Shown here one piece after another: positions 26,259-34,304 of a stretch of DNA of 64,000 bases. Numbering within the stretch: the stretch's first letter is position 1; each line of letters opens with the position of its first letter. The position numbers and the translations under genes were made by a program. Below the pieces are notes generated by a model that did no database searches, was not told where the DNA came from, and saw only the letters and a list, made by a program, of their open reading frames with translations. This stretch comes from JASDSY01 sp041441465 (lineage in GTDB: Bacteria > Muiribacteriota > UBA9980): NCBI GenBank assembly GCA_041441465.1, contig JASDSY010000030.1:62001-126000 (forward strand). Reading direction: 5' to 3'.

Positions 26259-27513
26259 AATTTCAATAATCCTGTCGTTTTTATTCGTAATAGCGTTTAC
26301 AGGGGAGGCCAGTGCGCAAAAACTATTGATATACATGGATAAAATGCAAAATGACCACCTGAAAGCTTACGGCGTGATATATAAATGCGTCGCACAGGGA
26401 ATCGGCGCTGAATGGCTCTTAAATTACAGGTGCGGCTCATTTTTGGTGGACGATACTAAAGTTTCACGCGAGACTGCCAATATAATGGGCGTTTCATATG
26501 AACCTATCGATAATGCACGTGTCGCGTCAATATATGAGGTCATAAAAGAAAATAACATGGATGCGGTTAAAATTGAAAAAGCTCCGAAGGTCGCTATTTA
26601 TACTCCGCCTGACAAAAGGCCGTGGGACGACGCGGTGACTATTGCGCTTACTTATGCCGAAATTCCGTATGATAAATTATGGGATCAGGAAGTCCTGGCC
26701 GGCACGCTGTCAAAATATGACTGGCTGCATCTCCACCATGAGGATTTTACCGGGCAGTACGGAAAATTCTACGGCGCTTATAAAAATGCGGTCTGGTACC
26801 AGAAACAGGTACAGCTGTATACTCAAAATGCGAAACAGGCAGGTTATAAATCCGTTCAGGAACATAAATGCGCGGTGGCTAAAGCTATAAAAAAATACGT
26901 CGAAGGCGGCGGTTTTTTATTTATGATGTGCTCCGCTTGTGATTCCATAGATATCGCGCTTGCCGCTGAGGGTGTCGATATAATTCCGGCAGAAATCGAC
27001 GGTACGCCGGCTGAGCCTGACTGCCAGAAGAAATTAGATTTTTCAAAAACTCTAGCTTTCAAGGATTTCACTCTCGAAATGGACCCTTATGTTTATGAAT
27101 ATTCTGATATCGATGTCGATGCCAACGAATATTTCAGAAGTTCAACTAATAAAGGTGATTTTACTCTTTTTGAATTTTCCGCGAAGCTCGACCGCGCGCC
27201 GACGATATTGACGCAATCGCACGAGGCCTGTGTTAAGGGCTTTTTAGGACAGACAACGGCTTTCAAGAAAAAAACGGTGAAAGATAATATTATAGTTTTA
27301 GGCCAGATCGATGACGATACTGTTAAATATCTTTACGGCAATTTAAAAGAAGGATTTTTTACGTTTTACGGCGGACATGATCCTGAAGATTTCGCGCATG
27401 AGGTCGGCTCCTCGGCGACAAACGTTTCGCTTCACAAAAATTCAGCCGGTTACAGGCTTATCTTAAATAATATCTTATTTCCGGCCGTAAAAAAGAAAAA
27501 ACTTAAAACTTAA
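26218..27513 (+). CDS. Secreted protein of the family often labelled asparagine synthetase B; true function unknown
   Basis: 431 residues from the ATG at 26218, preceded by AAAGGGGG and overlapping the TPR gene by 41 bases. A signal peptide ends at GEASA. The mature N-terminus (LLIYMDKMQNDHLKAYGVIY, then WLLNYRCGSFL) matches a secreted family common in Bacteroidetes that is annotated as asparagine synthetase B, although no class II amidotransferase or ATP-binding motifs are visible. Residues about 180-260 (YDWLHLHHEDF, then VEGGGFLFMMCSACDSIDIA) resemble an amidotransferase/ThuA-like fold with a Cys after the GGGF strand. It is the last gene of the operon. Confidence 0.65.
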   Translation: MNRKEGRHFSAIYKISIILSFLFVIAFTGEASAQKLLIYMDKMQNDHLKAYGVIYKCVAQGIGAEWLLNYRCGSFLVDDTKVSRETANIMGVSYEPIDNARVASIYEVIKENNMDAVKIEKAPKVAIYTPPDKRPWDDAVTIALTYAEIPYDKLWDQEVLAGTLSKYDWLHLHHEDFTGQYGKFYGAYKNAVWYQKQVQLYTQNAKQAGYKSVQEHKCAVAKAIKKYVEGGGFLFMMCSACDSIDIALAAEGVDIIPAEIDGTPAEPDCQKKLDFSKTLAFKDFTLEMDPYVYEYSDIDVDANEYFRSSTNKGDFTLFEFSAKLDRAPTILTQSHEACVKGFLGQTTAFKKKTVKDNIIVLGQIDDDTVKYLYGNLKEGFFTFYGGHDPEDFAHEVGSSATNVSLHKNSAGYRLILNNILFPAVKKKKLKT

Positions 27514-27571
27514 ATTACTCTCCAGCTAATATTTACTTATGATATGTTGATATAAAAATATTGCAATCGAT

Positions 27572-27613
27572 AAAATCGCGAGGCCCTTCTATTTATGGCA
27601 TTCGCGATTTTTG
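27572..27613 (+). terminator. Rho-independent terminator of the MoxR/vWA operon
   Basis: AAAATCGCGA (27572-27581) pairs with TCGCGATTTT (27602-27611), with T's following and a wide loop that can pair further (GGC/GCC-like). It lies 59 bases after the last stop. Confidence 0.75.
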
Positions 27614-27791
27614 TATTTTTATCGGCGATAAAATTCCATGGATTATAATGTGACTATACGATACCGTTTATGTCTTCATTGATTCAGCTTGTTTAAATTT
27701 ATTGTTTCATTACTTGATTATTTCAGTTGACTTTGCATTAATCCAATATTAAATTTATATTACATGTTACTTTTAAAAATATTACTTAAAT

Positions 27792-27811
27792 GGTAATAAA
27801 AGGTAATAAAA
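27792..27811 (+). repeat. Tandem GGTAATAAAA pair upstream of pelD
   Basis: Two exact copies of the decamer GGTAATAAAA lie at 27792-27801 and 27802-27811, about 100 bases before the pel operon. TTAC/GTAA half-sites occur nearby (for example at 27765-27790). It might be a regulator site. The rest of 27614-27910 is A/T-rich with no clear promoter I could place. Confidence 0.35.
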
Positions 27812-27910
27812 TAATTATTAAGAAAATCGTAATGCGCCCTTGATTTATTTGTTTGATTATGTTATTATAATTTGACTTAAACAATCAAGTATTAGAGTAT
27901 TTATTTTCTT

Positions 27911-29335
27911 ATGATTTATGTAGTAGAAGCAGCGGGATTTTCCGCGTTATTATCAATTTTTAATTATTTTTATTATCCGCTCTCGGTATATTTTATAGGG
28001 GATTCTCTTAATTTATACCAGCTGCTGGCTCTTTTTATGTCGATAAGATACGGTTCTTCCAAGGGACTGTTCTCGTTCTTCATAATATTCTCTGCCGGCG
28101 CTGTAACTCCTGTGTTAAGAGGGTTTTCTTATAAATTATATGAGAATGATACTTTGTATTTTTTGTTCGCGGCTTTTGTGCTTTCGCGTATTGCAGGAAT
28201 ATTAAGGGATTATCATAACAGCGAGATAGAGAATCTGACATCTAAATTTCAAAAATTATCGGACGAGTATTCGCGATGCAAAGACGGCAACATTTTATTA
28301 AGCAATGCCAATCAGAATCTTACCAAAAAAGTCGTAACGAAGTTTTATTCATTTTCAAGCATATACGAGCTGGCCCAGAAGTTTGAAACGCTCGATGTGA
28401 CGGCGCTTTATTCAGCTATTGCCGAAAGTCTTAAAAATCATATTAAGGTAAAAAAAGCGTTCATTTACGAAGTGCAGAAAAATATGCTTGTAATGAAAGC
28501 GTTTTTTGGTACGGCCGGCGAGGTTGTCACTGAAAAAGTGTCATTAATCAATGATCATATGTTTTACGAAGCTTTTCAAAAAAAATCGACGGTTACTTTA
28601 TTTCAAAATAATTATAATATAACTTCAACCGCCGATCTTAAAACCGCGGTCGCGAATAATGAAAAAAAACATTTGATTGTGGAGCCGGTGATGGTTAACC
28701 GTGAGGTTAAATGCCTTATTGTAATCGATGAAATTGATTTTGAAAATTATAATGATACTTGTGTGCGCATGGTTAATCTTATTGCAAAATGGGCGTCGGG
28801 CGCGTTAAATAATATCGAAAAGGTTTCGACTATTGAAAATTCTTCGTTTATTGATCACGATATTAACTGCTTCAAGCCTAATTATATAAAACACGCTCTG
28901 GAAGCTGAAATGGGAAAAGCTATAAGATACAAATTGCCTTTAACCGTATGCAGCGTTAAAATAGAAAAATTGGATGCAATTTCAGATAAGACTAAAAAAT
29001 TAGTTTTTCTGACTCTGGGGTATATAATAAGCAATGTTATCAGAAGTATTGATATTTATGGCGCGGCTACTGAGACAGGTACTTTTATAATTATACTTCC
29101 GGTGACAAAATTGGAAGGCGCAAATATAGTCGTATCAAGGCTGATCAAGCAAATTGACGAATTGAAGATAATGCCGTATCAATATAACGACGAACCGCTT
29201 TCCGTATCGCATCTTACTTTTTCACTTTATGATCATATCTTGTCTGAAAATTCAGTCAAGACGATGGGATATGAGTCGATAGCGGAAGAATCGCGAAAAG
29301 CTTATGATTTTATACTTGAAAAAATTTCTTTCTGA
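27911..29335 (+). CDS. pelD: PelD-like c-di-GMP receptor of the Pel polysaccharide system
   Basis: 474 residues with the PelD layout: membrane helices in residues about 1-95, a linker coiled coil, a GAF domain (about 150-300) and a degenerate diguanylate cyclase domain (about 325-474). The inhibitory site RxxD is kept as R378-S-I-D381, while the GGDEF motif that should follow is replaced (IYGAATETGTF), so it should bind but not make c-di-GMP. In Pseudomonas PelD, c-di-GMP binding at this site switches on Pel export. It is first in a tight pelD-E-F-G-B-A run; pelE starts inside its end. Start ATG has no strong ribosome-binding site. Confidence 0.85.
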   Translation: MIYVVEAAGFSALLSIFNYFYYPLSVYFIGDSLNLYQLLALFMSIRYGSSKGLFSFFIIFSAGAVTPVLRGFSYKLYENDTLYFLFAAFVLSRIAGILRDYHNSEIENLTSKFQKLSDEYSRCKDGNILLSNANQNLTKKVVTKFYSFSSIYELAQKFETLDVTALYSAIAESLKNHIKVKKAFIYEVQKNMLVMKAFFGTAGEVVTEKVSLINDHMFYEAFQKKSTVTLFQNNYNITSTADLKTAVANNEKKHLIVEPVMVNREVKCLIVIDEIDFENYNDTCVRMVNLIAKWASGALNNIEKVSTIENSSFIDHDINCFKPNYIKHALEAEMGKAIRYKLPLTVCSVKIEKLDAISDKTKKLVFLTLGYIISNVIRSIDIYGAATETGTFIIILPVTKLEGANIVVSRLIKQIDELKIMPYQYNDEPLSVSHLTFSLYDHILSENSVKTMGYESIAEESRKAYDFILEKISF

Positions 29336-31187
29336 TAATAAAAAATATATAATTGAACTTTCTTTTTTTATATGCTGGCTTGGTATTTCATTATTCATTA
29401 TATTTGATTCAGTAAAAAAAGCCAATTTGCCTGAGTATTTTCTGGATTATTTTGTGGTTTTGAATTCGGTTTCGGCTTATATATATTATCAGATAAACAC
29501 AAGTTTCATAACGGAAAAAGACGCTTATAAGACCAGAAAAGGCCTTTTAAAGCGTGATTTGTTTTTTCTGTTTATTTTATTTTTAGGGCCGTTTGCCGTA
29601 ATTCCGGTATTTTTTCTGCTTGTTTCAAAACTCGGCATGAATAGGGGCATGCTTGAAAAATTTTACGAGTATTCGAATAATGACGAGGATTGCATCGACA
29701 GGAAAATCGACTTGAAATCGGAATTGAAAAAGCAGATTGTCAAGCAGCCGGTTATCGATTCAGCTGCCTCAGAGGATAAATATAAAAAACGCGGCGCTAT
29801 CGAGATATTATTTAAACTCAGAACGCCCGAGGCAGTCAAAACATTGAAGGAAATAACGAAAGATCCTAATTTTGAGATCCGTTTTTTTGCTATCAATAAG
29901 CTCGCTACAATGGAAAATGACTTTTTGAAGGAAATCGACTGGTATAGGACGGCGATAAAAACAATGGGGCCGTCGCCCGAATTACTTTTTCAATATGCTG
30001 CCCTGATGATGGCATTCGGCCAGATCGGCTTATTGTTCCCTGAATTTTCATCGCTTTATTTTAAAAAAGCCGCTAAAATTTTTTATATGTTAAAGGATGA
30101 AAAAAGCGTCATGGTTTCCGCCTGGGACGGTTATGCGCGGGCGCTGCGCCTACTGAATGATTATTCGGCGGCTGCCGATTTTTTGGAGTCACACCTTAAT
30201 CAGCTCGACGAACTCGGTATTCGAGAACTGCTTTCATGCCATTTTGAAACACGAAATTTTAGAAAAATGGAAATGATTAAGGAAATCATAAAAAATAACG
30301 GACTTAGATGCGGTCCGGCTTTAAAAAAGTTCATATTCGAAGGCAATGACGAAGATCTGTGCGTTAAAGATATTTATCCCTTAAACAGCATTTACGAGAT
30401 AAAGAATTTTATAAAAAAAATCAATATGCTTGATTTTGATATGGTCTTTTTAAAAATTCCCGGCAATATAAGTATGTCGAATCTTATTCAATTATGCGTT
30501 TTTTTTGAACAATCGGGAAAATTCTGGCTGTATGTGTTTTTTAAAATATTAAAAGGGCGTAATGAGCCTGAGGCGCTGGAAATAGTAAAAAAATATATTA
30601 AAAACGACGATTTAAGCATAGCTTTAATGGCTCTTGACCTTCTGACTTCGTATGACTTAAGCATGCGCACTAACATATTTATAGATTTGCTTGAAAGCAG
30701 GCACGATCCTGTTCGCGCCGCCGCCGTAAAGTTTCTTGGCGCGCAAAAGGTAATTCAGGCTTATTATAAAATATCGCAAATATATGAAAATGATAATTCG
30801 AGTGTTTTAAAAAAATTGGCGCTGATGGCGGTATGCGAAATCGACATGTCAAATTCGTATGATTATGTCGCTGCGGCCTTAAATTCCGAAAAAAAAGAAA
30901 TTCTAACAGCCGCCTGCGAGATGGTTGCTAAATATAAACTGACGCGATTTATGGAGGATACCGAAAAAATTTTATGCTCGGCTAGTAACGATAAAATAAG
31001 ATTATGCGCTTTAAAGGCAGTTATTGAATGTGCCAAAGATAAGGCCGGCGAGGCGCTTATTAAAAATTTAACTCTTTGCGCGGAGGCTTTCATAAAAACG
31101 GCCGCGTCAGAAATAAAAAAAATGAAGAGAACCGATTTGATTCAGGCTTTGAAAAGCGATATAAACATAAGGAAATTTATTGACTGA
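29304..31187 (+). CDS. pelE: PelE-like membrane protein with helical repeats
   Basis: 627 residues starting 32 bases before the end of pelD. Membrane helices lie at about 16-36, 45-62 and 86-108. The rest is alpha-helical repeat: HEAT-like units (GAIEILFKLRTPEAVKTLKE and later RHDPVRAAAVKFLGAQKVI) and TPR-like units around 220-290. PelE proteins have membrane helices plus TPRs and bind PelD in the inner-membrane complex. This one is longer than the usual PelE (about 330 residues), with the HEAT part as the extra. The call rests on position and architecture more than on sequence. Confidence 0.65.
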   Translation: MILYLKKFLSDNKKYIIELSFFICWLGISLFIIFDSVKKANLPEYFLDYFVVLNSVSAYIYYQINTSFITEKDAYKTRKGLLKRDLFFLFILFLGPFAVIPVFFLLVSKLGMNRGMLEKFYEYSNNDEDCIDRKIDLKSELKKQIVKQPVIDSAASEDKYKKRGAIEILFKLRTPEAVKTLKEITKDPNFEIRFFAINKLATMENDFLKEIDWYRTAIKTMGPSPELLFQYAALMMAFGQIGLLFPEFSSLYFKKAAKIFYMLKDEKSVMVSAWDGYARALRLLNDYSAAADFLESHLNQLDELGIRELLSCHFETRNFRKMEMIKEIIKNNGLRCGPALKKFIFEGNDEDLCVKDIYPLNSIYEIKNFIKKINMLDFDMVFLKIPGNISMSNLIQLCVFFEQSGKFWLYVFFKILKGRNEPEALEIVKKYIKNDDLSIALMALDLLTSYDLSMRTNIFIDLLESRHDPVRAAAVKFLGAQKVIQAYYKISQIYENDNSSVLKKLALMAVCEIDMSNSYDYVAAALNSEKKEILTAACEMVAKYKLTRFMEDTEKILCSASNDKIRLCALKAVIECAKDKAGEALIKNLTLCAEAFIKTAASEIKKMKRTDLIQALKSDINIRKFID

Positions 31188-31220
31188 CAATAATTAATAA
31201 ATGCGGGGGCGGTATTTTAA

Positions 31221-32690
31221 TTGGGCGACGTGTGCATGATACTAGAAGGCACTTATCCGTACGTCACTGGCGGTGTGTCGGCATGGGTGCATGATTTGAT
31301 TACGAACTTGAACGATATTTCATTTGATATCGTTACAATCGTTCCGTCTATTCATTATGCCAAGGAATTAAAATACAAGATGCCGCCGAATATAGTATCA
31401 TTGAAATGCTTGCCGATGAACGAATTTGACGAAAAAAACCGGCCGCGTCTCAATATCTTTACACGCAAGAAATTTTTCAAGGAATTATTCGAGGCGTTCG
31501 AAGGATTTGAAACGGAGGATTATTCCGCGCTTGGAAGGGTAATTGCCGCTTTTAATAAATATTCCCCGGCTATCGGCGATATTCTGAATACTCATGACGG
31601 CTGGCGGGTTTTCGAGTTCATATATAAAAAATTCGGGACCGGCGCTCCTTTTATTGATTTTTTCTGGACATTGCGTTTTATTATAATACCGCTCTTTAAT
31701 TTGATAAAAACAAAACCGCCGGATTCCAAATGCATTCACACTATCTCCACCGGTTATGCCGGACTGCTGGCGGCGATATTTAAAATACAGCTTAACCGCT
31801 CGATGCTTTTGACTGAACATGGAATTTATACAAATGAAAGGCTCCTCGAAATTATCGACGCCCGATGGATTTATGACCAAAACAGCGACGCTGTCGAAGT
31901 TTTGAAAGAACTGCCGCCATTAAAAAAATTCTGGATAAATTTATTCGTTGCTATCGGCAAGCTGACTTACCATTATTCCGAGGAAATAATAACCTTGTAT
32001 CGCGGCAATCAGCTGCTGCAGGTAAAATTAGGAGCTGATTCGAAGCGGTGTAAAGTTATTCCGAACGGAATTGATACCGCGAAGTTTAACATGCGCCGTG
32101 AGTCGGCTTCCGGCGGGCCTGAATATAAAGTCGGTTTTGTCGGGCGTGTCGTGCCTATCAAGGACGTTAAGACGCTGTTATACGCGGCGAGGTTTGTCGT
32201 TGATAAGCTCCCGGGCGCTAAGTTTTTAATAAAAGGTCCTTATGACGAGGACCTGGTATATTATGAAGAATGCCGGACGCTGACTTCGATACTTGGATTG
32301 CAGGAAAATGTTTTTTTTCTCGGGCCCGGCACTGTTCATGATTTTTATAAGGAACTGGACGTAGTCGTACTGTCATCTGTTTCTGAAGCCCAGCCGCTTG
32401 CAGTTCTTGAGGGAAACGTATGCTGCGTTCCGGCGGTTTCGACGGAGGTCGGCTGCGTCGTGGAACTTCTGTACGGCATAGATGAAGAGGATGTTAAGCT
32501 CGGCCCTTCCGGTATTGTGGTGCCGATAAAATCGCCGGTAGAGCTCGGCGAGGCGATTATTAAAATACTGTCCGACCGCGAGTTGAATATGAAAATGGGA
32601 GAAACCGGCCTTAAACGCGTTATGACATATTATAAGAAAGATGATTTGAAAACAAAGTACCATGATATATACAGTAACTATATAAAATAA
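31221..32690 (+). CDS. pelF: PelF glycosyltransferase (GT4)
   Basis: 489-residue cytosolic GT4 enzyme that polymerises the Pel chain from UDP-sugars. The PelF-typical N-terminus CMILEGTYPYVTGGVSAWVH is clear, as are LLTEHGIYTNERLLEI, VIPNGIDTAKF, VGRVVPIKDVKTLL and the C-terminal nucleotide-binding box SEAQPLAVLEGN. It starts at TTG with GGGGCGG upstream, which agrees with where PelF homologues begin. It lies 33 bases after pelE. High confidence on family; the sugar specificity is inferred from known Pel systems. Confidence 0.95.
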   Translation: MGDVCMILEGTYPYVTGGVSAWVHDLITNLNDISFDIVTIVPSIHYAKELKYKMPPNIVSLKCLPMNEFDEKNRPRLNIFTRKKFFKELFEAFEGFETEDYSALGRVIAAFNKYSPAIGDILNTHDGWRVFEFIYKKFGTGAPFIDFFWTLRFIIIPLFNLIKTKPPDSKCIHTISTGYAGLLAAIFKIQLNRSMLLTEHGIYTNERLLEIIDARWIYDQNSDAVEVLKELPPLKKFWINLFVAIGKLTYHYSEEIITLYRGNQLLQVKLGADSKRCKVIPNGIDTAKFNMRRESASGGPEYKVGFVGRVVPIKDVKTLLYAARFVVDKLPGAKFLIKGPYDEDLVYYEECRTLTSILGLQENVFFLGPGTVHDFYKELDVVVLSSVSEAQPLAVLEGNVCCVPAVSTEVGCVVELLYGIDEEDVKLGPSGIVVPIKSPVELGEAIIKILSDRELNMKMGETGLKRVMTYYKKDDLKTKYHDIYSNYIK

Positions 32691-32819
32691 CACCATAAAA
32701 AAATAAGGAATTGCTTTTCTATTTAAATAATGCTTTTTAATTAAGCGCCCGGCTTGAATCAGCAATAATGTTTGTGTAAAGCCTTGTTTATTTAAAATAA
32801 AGATTATGACAGGGGAAAA

Positions 32820-34304
32820 ATGGCTGGAATAGGTTTTAAATTCAGGGATGCGGTGGCTTCGGGTAACAGCCTCGCCGCTATAAAAGGATATTTATATTCG
32901 GCTGTATTTGCCGCCGGGCCGTGGATGATGACAATGGTCGTCATTACGGTTCTCAGCGCGTTCGCACCGCCTGAAGCTGACGGCGCCGCTATAACTATAT
33001 TCCGCGCGGCGCTTTCGTATATATATGCTTTCAGCCTCGTGATCGCAGGAACCTTCCAGCTGCCTATAACAAGGTGTGTTGCCGATAAAATTTATGAAAA
33101 AAATCCCGGCGAGATAATCTCGGTATTTGCCGGTTCGAATTATTTGTTTTGCATTATAAGCATGGTTATCGGCTCGATATTTTTACATTTTAACACAGGC
33201 CCCGCGGTTTTTAAATTATTCTGCCTCTTAATTTTCGTTACAGTCACCTTAATATGGAATTGCATGTCTTTTCTGACGGCGATACGCGATTATAAATTCA
33301 TAATATTCATATTTTTTTCAGGCTCGGTATTGACTGTTCTATTATGTGTATTTTTGAAAAAATATTACGGCATAACAGGTTATGCGGCCGGCTATCTTAT
33401 CGGGCAGATTTATATCTTTTCCGGCGCGGCTTTTGAGATCATACGCGAATTTAATTTTGACGCAGGCGCTAAATTCATATTTTTGAGATATATAAATAAA
33501 TATCTTGCGCTTTTTATCGGCGGCCTTTTTTATAATATCGCCATGTGGGCCGATAAAATTATAATATGGAGCGGCGGCTGCGGTGAAGTTTATTACGGCA
33601 ACATCAAAGTTTACGGCCGTTACGATGTCGCCGTATTTACGGCATGTTTAACCATAATACCTGCGATGTCATATTTTTTGGTGAAAATTGAAACTGATTT
33701 TTATACGCTTTATAAAAAATATTTTTCGCTCATATTAAGCCGGGCAGAACTTGAAAGTATCGAGCAGTGCCGCGACGAAATCATCAAAGTCGTCGAAAAT
33801 TCGATAATGTCGCTTTTTAAGCTTCAAAGTCTTATAATATTCGCCGGGTTCGTATGGTCCGCTCCGATTTGCTCATTTTTGGGTAATTTAAAAGGTCTTG
33901 AAATATTTCAGCTCGCGCTTGTCGCGGTTTTGTTTCATATTTTATATCTGTTTTGCACTATTTTTATGATGTATTTCGAGTTTTACCGCTCTTATCTAGT
34001 TACGGCATTTTCTTTTTTGATATTGAATTCGGCATTGACTTATTTTGCGGCTGCTCGCGGCGCAAATCCGGTTTCCGGATATTTTATTTCAACGGTGATC
34101 TGCTTTTTCGGAACGTTTTTTCTCACTAAATTTAATCTTAAGTATTTATTGTATTATACCTTTTTCAGCCAGCCTATTATAATTGAAATGCCTAAAAATA
34201 TCACATTCGATACTTTAAAATTCCTTGAAAGCGAGAAGTATTTTAATATTTCCCCGGCCGAAAAATATAAAGAGGTGGATATCGATGCAGTTGAAAAAGC
34301 TTAG
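32820..34304 (+). CDS. pelG: PelG inner-membrane transporter
   Basis: 494 residues with about 12 hydrophobic helices. The start AGIGFKFRDAVASGNSLAA and the following AAGPWMMTMVVITVLSAF are typical of PelG, a MOP-flippase-like protein that together with PelD, PelE and PelF makes and moves the polysaccharide across the inner membrane. A soluble tail of about 50 residues ends the protein. An AGGGG site precedes the ATG, 129 bases after pelF. The end overlaps the next gene by 20 bases. Confidence 0.92.
   Translation: MAGIGFKFRDAVASGNSLAAIKGYLYSAVFAAGPWMMTMVVITVLSAFAPPEADGAAITIFRAALSYIYAFSLVIAGTFQLPITRCVADKIYEKNPGEIISVFAGSNYLFCIISMVIGSIFLHFNTGPAVFKLFCLLIFVTVTLIWNCMSFLTAIRDYKFIIFIFFSGSVLTVLLCVFLKKYYGITGYAAGYLIGQIYIFSGAAFEIIREFNFDAGAKFIFLRYINKYLALFIGGLFYNIAMWADKIIIWSGGCGEVYYGNIKVYGRYDVAVFTACLTIIPAMSYFLVKIETDFYTLYKKYFSLILSRAELESIEQCRDEIIKVVENSIMSLFKLQSLIIFAGFVWSAPICSFLGNLKGLEIFQLALVAVLFHILYLFCTIFMMYFEFYRSYLVTAFSFLILNSALTYFAAARGANPVSGYFISTVICFFGTFFLTKFNLKYLLYYTFFSQPIIIEMPKNITFDTLKFLESEKYFNISPAEKYKEVDIDAVEKA

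Noticed and set aside
26218..27513. Naming this gene asnB
   Set aside because: The protein is exported and lacks the amidotransferase and ATP-binding motifs of asparagine synthetase, so the database label is not supported by sequence.
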